55,031 nucleotides of DNA, taken from positions 1 to 55,031 of the forward strand of contig JAJEBE010000011.1 of NCBI GenBank assembly GCA_022822545.1, written 5' to 3'. Numbering within the stretch: the stretch's first letter is position 1; every line of letters starts with the position of its first letter. Source of the DNA: Anaerolineae bacterium (GTDB lineage: Bacteria; Chloroflexota; Anaerolineae; Aggregatilineales; Phototrophicaceae). A program made the translations under genes and the position numbers. Positions 1 through 7,741 of the stretch are shown one piece after another. Below the pieces are notes generated by a model, which ran no database searches, was not told where the DNA came from, and saw only the letters and a program-made list of their open reading frames with translations.

Positions 1-109
1 AGGGAGCGCATCCATTTGGCTGGACAAGGTATGACGTTCAACAAGTTGACAGCTTCGCTATATTCGCCACTCGCTGAGGCAATTGCGCAGATGAAAAGGG
101 GCGGCGTCA

Positions 110-118
110 TGTTACAAT
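110..118 (+). promoter_or_regulatory. extended -10 promoter
   Basis: TG, one base, then TACAAT: an extended -10 element 36 bases before the ATG of the first gene. No good -35 lies at 16-18 bases. The same arrangement precedes many other genes in this window, which supports the call. Confidence 0.5.
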
Positions 119-153
119 GAGCGGCGATTTCCGGTTTCTAGGCGGGGCCTGTT

Positions 154-2685
154 ATGAAGCGGCAGCGAACGGCGCGGCTTTGGCCAATCGTCATATTGAT
201 AATCATGCTCGTTTTCGCTTGGTCGCCGGCGGGGGCGCAGGGCAACTTCGTCGATGTCATCGAAATGTCGGTCGAGGTCGGATTCGACAGCTTCTTCCGG
301 CCGGGGGACTGGACGCCGGTGGTCGTGAGACTCAAGAACAACGGCGAGTCGCTGACGGGGCGGGTGGTCATCCGCCCGGAGACATCGGGCACGGTGGTCG
401 GCAACGCTTTCAGCGCGCCGGTAGAATTGCCCAGCGGCGCCGAGAAGTCCACGCTATTGAACATCCGCGCGCGTTCATTTCCGGATAGTGTTCGGGTCGA
501 ATTGATCGATGACGCCGGGGCGGCGCGCGCGGTTAGAGACGCCGGCTTGATCGACCTCAGCCCGCAAGATCAGCTTTACGCGCTGGTCATTGGTCCTAAC
601 GCCAGTCCGCTCAATCTGACCGGCTTAAACGTCGGCGGCTTCAAAGCGGAGCAGGCGATTTGGGCGGCCCATGACATCCCGGAATACGGTCTGTCGCTGG
701 AATCGCTGGATATGATGATGTTGATCAACATCGACAGCGAGGGTCTTTCGAGCGGGCAGCGCCGGGCGTTGCGGCATTGGGTGGAAGGCGGGGGACATTT
801 GATCGTCGGCGGCGGACCGTCGGCGGTCATCAGCGCGGCCGGCTTGACGGAAATATTGCCTTTGCAGCCGGAGGGGAGCCAAACGGCAGAGGATCTGCGC
901 GAACTGGCGCGCTTCGCTGGCGATGAAGGGGCGAGCTTAAGCCAGCGGTCGGTGATCGCGCTGGGCGCGGCGCATGAAGAGGCCAAGGTGCTGGTCGAGC
1001 AGGCGGGCGCGCCTTTGCTGATCCGGCGGGAGCTGGGCGCGGGGCTGGTGGATTATCTGGCGGCCGACCCAACGCTGGAGCCGCTCTTGAGTTGGGATGG
1101 CTTGGGCGACTTGTGGCTGAAACTGCTGGCGACGCGGGGGCCGCATCCGGCCTGGCGCGAAGGCTTCACGAGGCCGGAATGGGGCGCGGAGGCGGTGGCC
1201 AACCTGCCGGGGGTGGATCTTTTGCCGCCTTTGCAGACGCTCTGCCTCTTCCTCGCCGCTTATATCATGCTCATCGGACCGCTGAATTATGCGATCTTGT
1301 CGCGTTTGCGGCGCAATAGCTGGGGCTGGTTCACCATTCCGCTGGTGATCGTCTGCTTCGCCATGATCGCCTGGACGGTGGGGTTCAACCTGCGCGGCAC
1401 GGAGGTTATCCTCAGTCGGCTGACCTTGCTGGAGTCTTACGCGGACAGCGACGAGGCGCAAGCGAATCAGTTTGTCGGCTTGTTATCGCCGCGGCGGGCG
1501 ACGTATTCGCTGACGGCGCCGGAGGGGCACTTCCTGGCGGTGGCCGGGGCGACAAGCCCGAGCAGCATCTTCGCCAGCAATACGATTCAGACCGCCACCG
1601 AGATATCGCAGGGCTCGAGTTTTGGCGCGCGCGATTTCACGGTGGACGGCGGCATCTTCGCCAATTTCAGCGTAGCGGGGCGGGTGGCCAAACCGGCGAT
1701 TGAAGGCAGCTTCACGCTGGATTACGAGATACTGGAAAGCGGTCGCATGGCGGGCGTCTATCAGGGCTTGATCAGCAATCAAAGCGATGTGACATTGCGG
1801 GACGCGGTTCTGATCGGCGAGGGTCTGATTCAGCGGCTGGAAGGCGACTTCGGGCCCGGCGATATCGTCACGCTGGGGCGCGAGGCATTGACTGCCGATA
1901 TCGCGGACCGGCCGGCACAGCCGAACCCGCGCGAGCTGCATGTCTCGGCGCTGGGGGCGAGTTTGTCGCCGTTTTCCGGCAGCACGCATAATATCTCGAT
2001 CAAGAATTTGCAGGGCGAGCGTTTCATGCGGAGCCGCACGTTCTTGAACGCGGAATCGACGGCGGACCGGCAGTCGGCGCGGGAGCAGGCTTTCCTGGCC
2101 AGTTTCATGCTGGATCAATTCCGGTCGGCGGCGCGGGGCAGCCGTCTCTTCCTGGTCGGCTGGAGCGATACTTGGCCGCGGGACTTGGAGGTCAGCGGCG
2201 CCGGCTGGTCTTCGATCGACACGAGCCTGTACATCATCGAACTGGATGTCGCGATAGAGTTACCGCGGGAAAGAGCGACGCTGACATCGGAGCACTTCAG
2301 TTGGCTGGCGCTGGACCGGCAGGGCATCACATCCAACGGGCCGGACAATTTCAGCCTGTTTGAGGGGCAGAGCGTGGAATTCCTCTTCCATCCGCTGCCG
2401 GGTTTGGCGCTGGATGCGGTGGAGCGTATGCTGGTGGATGTGGATCGCGGGGGCGGCTTCGCGCAGGCGCTGGCGATCGAGTTATATGACTGGAGGCGGG
2501 ACGAGTATGAAACCTTCCAATATCGCGATGGCAGCGAGATAGAGTTGAGCGATCCGGGGCGATACCTGGGGCCGGGCAATGCCGTAAGGCTGCGTTTGCA
2601 GTATGGGGAGGGCATCGGCACCTTGCGCGTGCGAAAGATAAGAATCGAGCAGAGCGGGCGTTACTTCTCGCGTTCGGACGGGTAG
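154..2685 (+). CDS. large exported membrane-anchored protein of an ABC-transporter operon
   Basis: An 843-residue protein with an N-terminal signal peptide or anchor (about residues 8-29, ending near a GAQG cleavage-like site). A long extracytoplasmic region follows, then two hydrophobic segments at about 357-380 and 390-412, and a large C-terminal region rich in beta structure. No catalytic motif was recognised. The ATG follows a GGCGGGG stretch and lies downstream of an extended -10 element. The next gene, an ABC ATPase, starts 5 bases after the stop, so the two are almost certainly cotranscribed. By analogy with ABC-2 exporter operons in which a large exported protein accompanies ATPase and permease, it may be an accessory part of an export system whose permease would lie upstream of the window. 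That role is inference; the product is otherwise unknown. Confidence 0.75.
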   Translation: MKRQRTARLWPIVILIIMLVFAWSPAGAQGNFVDVIEMSVEVGFDSFFRPGDWTPVVVRLKNNGESLTGRVVIRPETSGTVVGNAFSAPVELPSGAEKSTLLNIRARSFPDSVRVELIDDAGAARAVRDAGLIDLSPQDQLYALVIGPNASPLNLTGLNVGGFKAEQAIWAAHDIPEYGLSLESLDMMMLINIDSEGLSSGQRRALRHWVEGGGHLIVGGGPSAVISAAGLTEILPLQPEGSQTAEDLRELARFAGDEGASLSQRSVIALGAAHEEAKVLVEQAGAPLLIRRELGAGLVDYLAADPTLEPLLSWDGLGDLWLKLLATRGPHPAWREGFTRPEWGAEAVANLPGVDLLPPLQTLCLFLAAYIMLIGPLNYAILSRLRRNSWGWFTIPLVIVCFAMIAWTVGFNLRGTEVILSRLTLLESYADSDEAQANQFVGLLSPRRATYSLTAPEGHFLAVAGATSPSSIFASNTIQTATEISQGSSFGARDFTVDGGIFANFSVAGRVAKPAIEGSFTLDYEILESGRMAGVYQGLISNQSDVTLRDAVLIGEGLIQRLEGDFGPGDIVTLGREALTADIADRPAQPNPRELHVSALGASLSPFSGSTHNISIKNLQGERFMRSRTFLNAESTADRQSAREQAFLASFMLDQFRSAARGSRLFLVGWSDTWPRDLEVSGAGWSSIDTSLYIIELDVAIELPRERATLTSEHFSWLALDRQGITSNGPDNFSLFEGQSVEFLFHPLPGLALDAVERMLVDVDRGGGFAQALAIELYDWRRDEYETFQYRDGSEIELSDPGRYLGPGNAVRLRLQYGEGIGTLRVRKIRIEQSGRYFSRSDG

Positions 2686-2690
2686 AGGCG

Positions 2691-3647
2691 ATGGACTGGA
2701 TAATCAAGACTTACGACTTGCACAAGTCCTTCGGCAATTTCGAGGCGCTGCGCGGGATCTCGCTGGAGGTGCCGGCCGGCTCGATTTATGGTTTTGTGGG
2801 GCCGAACGGGGCCGGCAAGACGACAACGATGCGCATCCTGACGACCTTGACGCGGCCCTCGAGCGGGCAGGCTTGGGTGGCGGGCCACTCGGTGCTGGAA
2901 GATCGGCGGGCGGTGCGGCGCGCCATCGGTTATATGCCGGATGAATTCGGCGTGTATGAGGACTTGCGCGTCTGGGAATATCTGGATTTCTTCGCCGCTT
3001 GTTACGATATCCCGGAGAATGAGCGCAAGACGCTGGTGGCGGATTTGCTGGAACTGGTGGACTTGCAGCATCGGCGGGAAGAGATGGTGGACAAGCTCAG
3101 CCGCGGCATGAAGCAGCGTTTGTCGCTGGCGCGGACGTTGGCGCACGACCCGCAGGTGCTGATCCTGGATGAGCCGGCTTCGGGTTTGGATCCGCGGGCG
3201 CGGGTGGAGATCCGCGAGTTGCTGGGCGAGCTGGCGACTATGGGCAAGACGATTTTCTTCTCCTCGCATATTCTGGCCGATGTCGAGGATGTCTGCTCGC
3301 ATATCGGCATCGTCGAAGCGGGGGAGTTGATCATGCAGGGCAGCATTGATGATTTGAAGCTGGAGTTGATGGCGCACCGGGAGATTGTCATCACGGTGAT
3401 GGATCATGCTGTGGCGGAAGCGGTGATGAGCCTGGCGGGCGATATTGGGCCGGTGGTCGCCGCCGAGATCATCAGCCCGAAGAACGGGCGGGCGCGGGTG
3501 CGGGTCGATTTCGCGGGCAACGATGAGGAGCTGGGGGCCTTGAGCCGGCGTCTGTTTGAGGGCGATATCACGCTGCTGGGTTTCAACGAAGAAGAGAAGG
3601 ACCTCGAGCACATGTTTATGCGGGTCACGCGGGGTTTGGTGACCTGA
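2691..3647 (+). CDS. ABC transporter ATP-binding protein (ABC-2/CcmA type)
   Basis: A 318-residue ATPase. Walker A is GPNGAGKT near residue 38, the signature is LSRGMKQR near 139, Walker B with D-loop is LILDEPASGLD near 160, and the switch histidine is in SSHIL near 192. The C-terminal ~100 residues form the extra domain usual in drug, lipid or polysaccharide exporters of the CcmA/NatA class, which bind ATP on the cytoplasmic face of a separate permease. No permease is encoded in the window; it may precede the 843-residue protein. The gene starts 5 bases after that gene and ends 15 bases before an IolB-like gene. Substrate unknown. Confidence 0.93.
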   Translation: MDWIIKTYDLHKSFGNFEALRGISLEVPAGSIYGFVGPNGAGKTTTMRILTTLTRPSSGQAWVAGHSVLEDRRAVRRAIGYMPDEFGVYEDLRVWEYLDFFAACYDIPENERKTLVADLLELVDLQHRREEMVDKLSRGMKQRLSLARTLAHDPQVLILDEPASGLDPRARVEIRELLGELATMGKTIFFSSHILADVEDVCSHIGIVEAGELIMQGSIDDLKLELMAHREIVITVMDHAVAEAVMSLAGDIGPVVAAEIISPKNGRARVRVDFAGNDEELGALSRRLFEGDITLLGFNEEEKDLEHMFMRVTRGLVT

Positions 3648-3662
3648 TATTTTTGGAGAGCG

Positions 3663-4556
3663 ATGATGGCGACATACAGCGCTGACAGCCTGCATATCCC
3701 GGCGAGCGATACTGGCCGAGCGGGGGCATTCGCCGCGCTGGACGCCAAGCGGGCCGGCTGGGAGACGATGAATTTCGCGGCTGTGCGCCTGGGCGAAGGC
3801 AAGACCTTCGAGGTGGCTATCGACGCCTTTGAATATGTGGCGGTGGTCTTGAGCGGGCGCTGCAATATCCGCAGCAACAGAGGCGACTTTGAAGCGGTGG
3901 GCCGGCGGGGCAGCGTCTTCAGCGGTTTGCCCTACGCGGTCTACTTGCCGCCGAACACGGAGTTCGCGATTGAGTCGCTGAGCGAGGATTTTGAATTCGC
4001 TTCTTGCTGGGCGCCCTCCGAGCGCGAGACGCAGGCGAAATTGATCAGGCCGGGCGATACGGAGATGCAATTGCTGGGCGGCGGCAACTGCTCGAGGCAG
4101 ATGTGCCGCATCATCGGCGGCGCTTTCCCGGCTGATCGCTTGCTGGTGTATGAGTTGTATACGCCGGGCGGGAATTGGTCGAGCTACCCGCCGCACAAGC
4201 ATGACAGGCACCGGGCCGATGAACGCGGCAAGGTGCTGGAGGCGCAACTGAACCGCTTCAGCTTCTACAAGTTCGACCGGCCGACGGGCTACGCCTATCA
4301 ACGCGTCTACGCCGCCGACAAGCGCTGGGACGCGCGGATGCTGGCGCGGCAGCACGATATTATCTTGATGCCCGAAGGTTATTATACGATGGTCAGCGCG
4401 CCGGGGACCGTGACTTATACCTTGAACTTCCTGGCGGGTTCGACGCGGGAATTCGCCTGCAGCGAAGATCCCGAGTTCAGTTGGGTGCGGGATACCTTGC
4501 CCGGCATGGATCCGCGACTGCCCCTGGTGGATTACGGCATGGAAGTCGGGCATTAG
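3663..4556 (+). CDS. iolB: 5-deoxy-glucuronate isomerase (IolB family)
   Basis: A 297-residue bicupin. IolB converts 5-deoxy-glucuronate to 2-deoxy-5-keto-gluconate in myo-inositol catabolism. The signature stretch GGNWSSYPPHKHD, with its metal-binding histidines, is present at about residues 170-182, and the overall length matches the family. Two ATG codons stand in tandem; the second (3666) has the better spacing, 7 bases, from the GGAG at 3655-3658. The gene lies 15 bases after the ABC ATPase in the same orientation. No other inositol gene is adjacent; an IolE-like gene sits near 41 kb in the opposite orientation. The family call is firm, the pathway role less so because of the unusual context. 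Confidence 0.88.
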   Translation: MMATYSADSLHIPASDTGRAGAFAALDAKRAGWETMNFAAVRLGEGKTFEVAIDAFEYVAVVLSGRCNIRSNRGDFEAVGRRGSVFSGLPYAVYLPPNTEFAIESLSEDFEFASCWAPSERETQAKLIRPGDTEMQLLGGGNCSRQMCRIIGGAFPADRLLVYELYTPGGNWSSYPPHKHDRHRADERGKVLEAQLNRFSFYKFDRPTGYAYQRVYAADKRWDARMLARQHDIILMPEGYYTMVSAPGTVTYTLNFLAGSTREFACSEDPEFSWVRDTLPGMDPRLPLVDYGMEVGH

Positions 4557-4657
4557 TTCTCGCGGCAGCGCGGCGTCAATTCCCCACGATCAGCGATCTG
4601 ATGACAGCGGCGGCCGGCATAATGCCTGGCGCAGCGTCAGCGTGTTTCCTGGTCCCA

Positions 4658-4666
4658 TGCTAGAAT
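4658..4666 (+). promoter_or_regulatory. extended -10 promoter of the LysM-glycosidase gene
   Basis: TG, C, TAGAAT about 50 bases before the chosen ATG at 4717. There is no convincing -35 box. Confidence 0.45.
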
Positions 4667-4716
4667 GACGCGCGTAACTGTTGATTTCGAGTTTGAGCGG
4701 AAGACTAGGAGCGGAT

Positions 4717-6342
4717 ATGCGCCGTGTATACATATTGACACTTTCCATACTGATATTGCTGTCACTGGGGTCAGCCGCGGTGATGGCGCAGCAAGTCCAC
4801 ACCGTGCAGGCGGGAGAAACGCTGTATTCCATCGCCAGGCGCTACGACAAGACTGTCGCAGAAATCGCGCAAGCCAATGGTTTGAGCGAACCGTACATCA
4901 TTCATGCGGGCAACCAGTTGACGATACCGCCGGTCGGCGGCGCGCCTCAAGCCCCGGCCCCGGCGCCGGCGGAGCAGCAGCAGCCGACAGGCAGCAGCAC
5001 CTACATCGTGCAGCGCGGGGACAGCCTGGCGACGATCGCGGCGCAGTTCGGCACGACTTACATTGAGTTGGCGCGGATGAACAACATAGAGAACCCGGAT
5101 GTCCTCCATGTCGGGCAAGTGCTGCAAGTGCCGGCCCCGGCGGGGACGGAAGCGCCGGCCGATAGTGGAGCGCCCGCGCCGGCGACGCAGCCGACCACGG
5201 GCACCTACACGGTGCAGCGCGGCGACAGCCTGGCGACCATCGCGGCGCAATTCAACACGACCTATATTGAACTGGCGCGTTTGAACGGCATCACGGATCC
5301 GGATGTCTTGCGCGTCGGTCAAGTTTTGCAGGTCCCGGGGGCGCCACCGCCGCCAGCGCCGGCTGAAACGACTGCGCCGGAGGCAGGCCCGCCGCCGCCG
5401 AGCACAGCCAATACCAGCGGCTTCGAATTGGGTGGTCAGGCGTTGAGCTTCGCACATCCGGGCCACATGAAGAATGCGCGCATGACCTGGGTGAAGCGGC
5501 AGGTGAAATGGCACGGCGAAGATGCCGGCCACTTCCAGCATCTGATTGACGGCGCTCGCGGGCAGGGCTTCAAGGTCTTGCTCAGCGTGATCGGCGACAA
5601 GAATCAGATCGCGGGCAATCCGGGCGGGTATTACCAGAGCTTCGCCAATTTCCTATCCGGGCTGGCGCGCGGGGGCGCCGACGCCATTGAGGTATGGAAC
5701 GAGATGAATATCGACCGCGAATGGCCGGCGGGGCAGATCAGCGGTTCCAACTACGTGCAGATGCTGAGCGCGGCTTACAACGCGATCAAGTCGGCCAATC
5801 CGGGAACGATGGTGATCAGCGGCGCGCCGGCGCCCACGGGCTTCTTCCAGGGCTGCGGGCCCAATGGCGGCGATGATGACTGCTACTTGCGGCAGATGGC
5901 GGCGGCAGGCGCGGCCAATTATATGGATTGCGTCGGCGTCCACTACAATGCCGGCATCGTCCCGCCGGACGCGACCAGCGGGGCGCCGGTCGGCAGTTCC
6001 GGTCACTATTCCTGGTATCTGCCGCGGATGATGACGCTGTATCGCAGCTTCTTCCCGAGCAAGCCGTTGTGCTTCACGGAGCTCGGCTATCTGACAAGCG
6101 AAGGTTATGCGGCGTTGCCGGGCGGATTCGCTTGGGCGGCGGGCAACAGCCTGGCGGAGCAGGCGGCCTGGCTGGCGGGGGCGGTGCATCGTTTGCGCGG
6201 CTCGGGGTATGTGCGCTTGTACATCGTATGGAATGTCGACGCCACCTATTATGCCGCTGATCCACAGGCGGGTTACGCCATCGTGCGGCCCGGCGGGGGC
6301 TGCCCGGCTTGCGACTCGCTGCGGGTGGCGATGGGCGGTTGA
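4717..6342 (+). CDS. secreted protein with three LysM domains and a glycoside hydrolase-like TIM barrel
   Basis: A 541-residue protein. The ATG at 4717 is preceded by AGGAG at a suitable distance. A signal peptide (about 1-24, ending AVMAQQ) is followed by three LysM repeats at about 26-70, 94-138 and 162-206, each beginning HTVQ, YIVQ or YTVQ and ending with a GxxLxVP-like strand. Pro/Ala-rich linkers separate them. LysM domains bind peptidoglycan or chitin. The rest resembles clan GH-A glycosidases: EVWNEMN supplies the likely acid/base Glu329, and TELGY the likely nucleophile Glu455. It probably acts on a cell-wall or extracellular polysaccharide while bound to the wall. The GH family number and substrate cannot be set from sequence reading alone. 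LysM units 2 and 3 are nearly identical, implying a recent duplication. Confidence 0.85.
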   Translation: MRRVYILTLSILILLSLGSAAVMAQQVHTVQAGETLYSIARRYDKTVAEIAQANGLSEPYIIHAGNQLTIPPVGGAPQAPAPAPAEQQQPTGSSTYIVQRGDSLATIAAQFGTTYIELARMNNIENPDVLHVGQVLQVPAPAGTEAPADSGAPAPATQPTTGTYTVQRGDSLATIAAQFNTTYIELARLNGITDPDVLRVGQVLQVPGAPPPPAPAETTAPEAGPPPPSTANTSGFELGGQALSFAHPGHMKNARMTWVKRQVKWHGEDAGHFQHLIDGARGQGFKVLLSVIGDKNQIAGNPGGYYQSFANFLSGLARGGADAIEVWNEMNIDREWPAGQISGSNYVQMLSAAYNAIKSANPGTMVISGAPAPTGFFQGCGPNGGDDDCYLRQMAAAGAANYMDCVGVHYNAGIVPPDATSGAPVGSSGHYSWYLPRMMTLYRSFFPSKPLCFTELGYLTSEGYAALPGGFAWAAGNSLAEQAAWLAGAVHRLRGSGYVRLYIVWNVDATYYAADPQAGYAIVRPGGGCPACDSLRVAMGG

Positions 6343-6353
6343 CGCATTGCGCT

Positions 6354-6630
6354 GGGTTGGGATGATTACGCGGGCGACCCACCGGGTCGACCCTACGGTT
6401 ATCGGGTTGTGAGGTTGGGGTGTTCGCGCGGGCGACCCACCGGGTCGCCCCTACCAGTTATCGGGTTATGAGGTTGGGGTGTTCGCGCGGATGAGCCACC
6501 GGGTCGCCCTTACTGGTTATCGGGTTGTGAGGTTGGGATGATTCGCGGGCGACCCACCGGGTCGCCCCTCCCGGTTATCTGATTGTGAGGTTGGGATGAT
6601 TACGCGGGCGACCCACCGGGTCGCCCCTAC
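6354..6630. repeat. tandem array of a palindromic intergenic repeat, five units
   Basis: Five units with a 58-59 base period begin at about 6371, 6429, 6488, 6546 and 6605. Each carries a hairpin with arms GGGCGACCC and GGGTCGCCC around a 3-base loop, then CCTAC in most units, and a spacer containing GGTTATCGGGTTGTGAGGTT-like sequence. Unit 3 has a decayed left arm and unit 1 one arm mismatch. The array fills the 336-base gap between two convergent genes. Related single hairpins occur at 13937, 16951, 22599, 35278 and 47664. Confidence 0.9.
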
Positions 6631-6678
6631 CATTTGCGTCTGTTGCGATGCGTTGCACGCGCTTGTCGATGAGGCGGT

Positions 6679-6996
6679 TTAGAGTTGGTATTCGCCGGTG
6701 ACGCGCACGATTTTGTGGCTATAGTTTTCGACGTACTCGAAGAGCTTGTCTTGCAGGGCAGCCCAATCGGAACTGGTGATGATATCACGCATGGCGCTGG
6801 CGTCTTCGGCGATGGCGCCGGCCATGATCCGCGGCATATCGGAACTGGCGTAAACGTTATACCAGGCTTCGATGGGCGTCAGGCCGAGTTTGGTCGTATT
6901 CGGCACCCATTCTCGCATGACAAACTCAAAGTATTCCTGGTCCAAGCCGGGCTTGATATCCCAAGTCATGAGGATTTTGACATTTCCGTTTCGCAT
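6679..6996 (-). CDS. small conserved protein, possible dimeric alpha/beta barrel
   Basis: A 105-residue protein starting at the ATG at 6996 (a TTG codon lies directly before it). The N-terminal strand VKILMTWDIKPG, a helix with EYFEFVMREWVP and a later amphipathic helix are reminiscent of ferredoxin-like dimeric alpha/beta-barrel proteins (Dabb, NIPSNAP or antibiotic-biosynthesis monooxygenase type). No catalytic residues can be assigned. It lies between the tandem repeat array and a TATACT box at 7035-7040 on this strand. Function unknown; the fold is a guess from the pattern of strands and helices. Confidence 0.7.
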   Translation of the reverse strand: MRNGNVKILMTWDIKPGLDQEYFEFVMREWVPNTTKLGLTPIEAWYNVYASSDMPRIMAGAIAEDASAMRDIITSSDWAALQDKLFEYVENYSHKIVRVTGEYQL

Positions 6997-7073
6997 CAAG
7001 CGACGCCCTCGCAGCAGAGTGGTTCAATACATATAGTATAACGCAATTGTTGCGAAATTTAGGTCTTGGCAAC

Positions 7074-7712
7074 TTATTTGGCTGGCAGGAGGCAGAGGAC
7101 TTGCGTCTGCTCGCTTAAGCCGGCGGCGGTCACCCGCAGCGTCTCCTGCGATTCCACATTGGCGACGCCCATCGCCTTGAGGAAGCTGTCGAGGGCCGCG
7201 TCAAAGGCCTCTTCGTTGACAGCCGGGGGGTGCATCGGCACGACATATTTTGGCTCGATCATGTTGATCAGATCGGCCAGTTGATCGCCGCTGAGCGCCG
7301 CGCCGCCTATCGGCAGCAGCAGGGCATGGACTTCATCAAGCTGTTCGATGACGGACTCAGCCGGCATTTGACGCAAGGCGCCGAGGTGCAGGAAGTTCAG
7401 GCCGTTGGGATATTCAAAATGGTAGGCGATATTGTGCTGAGCCGCGCCAGTTTCGGCGTCATGGACGTGCAGGGGAATCCCGCTGACAAAAAGTTCGCCG
7501 ATTTCATATTCGCCCGGCGTGGCGATGACGTATTTTTGGCCGCGGATATCATCCACTTGGCGCCCGGCGCGCTCGTGACTGACGGTCACCAGATCCGCTT
7601 TCAAACCGCGCTGAGCCAGGTCGAGCGCCGGCTGGCCGGGGTCGGTCAAAACAGTGGTATGCCCGCGTTCGGTGATGCGAAAGCAACTGTAGCCGTACCA
7701 GGTGATATCCAA
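7074..7712 (-). CDS. metallo-beta-lactamase-fold protein of the UlaG-like group with a degenerate metal site
   Basis: A 212-residue protein with a TTG start preceded by AAAGGAG at 7 bases. The N-terminus (ITWYGYSCFRI, then TVLTDP) is typical of UlaG-like metal-dependent hydrolases (Lactamase_B_3). The usual HxHxDH ligand motif should follow VTVS, but here it reads HERAGR at residues 46-51, so only the first histidine survives. Later histidines in LHLGAL (about 111) and PMHPP (about 172) remain. The protein is probably not a canonical dinuclear hydrolase; it may bind one metal or have lost catalysis. The neighbouring restriction gene ends 30 bases away in the same direction, but a functional link is not evident. 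Confidence 0.85.
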   Translation of the reverse strand: MDITWYGYSCFRITERGHTTVLTDPGQPALDLAQRGLKADLVTVSHERAGRQVDDIRGQKYVIATPGEYEIGELFVSGIPLHVHDAETGAAQHNIAYHFEYPNGLNFLHLGALRQMPAESVIEQLDEVHALLLPIGGAALSGDQLADLINMIEPKYVVPMHPPAVNEEAFDAALDSFLKAMGVANVESQETLRVTAAGLSEQTQVLCLLPAK

Positions 7713-7741
7713 GATGTTTCTCCTTTACCGAATAGATGAAT

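Noticed and set aside
46..51. TTGACA as a -35 box for the first gene
   Set aside because: No -10 sequence lies 16-18 bases downstream; the extended -10 at 110-118 is better placed.
2661..4553. A 630-codon open frame on the minus strand
   Set aside because: It lies antisense to the ABC ATPase and IolB genes, whose motifs are certain. Its Arg/His/Gln-rich translation is what GC-rich genes produce on the opposite strand.
6354..6630. CRISPR array
   Set aside because: The repeats are palindromic with similar, slowly diverging spacers, there are no unique spacers, and no cas genes are present.
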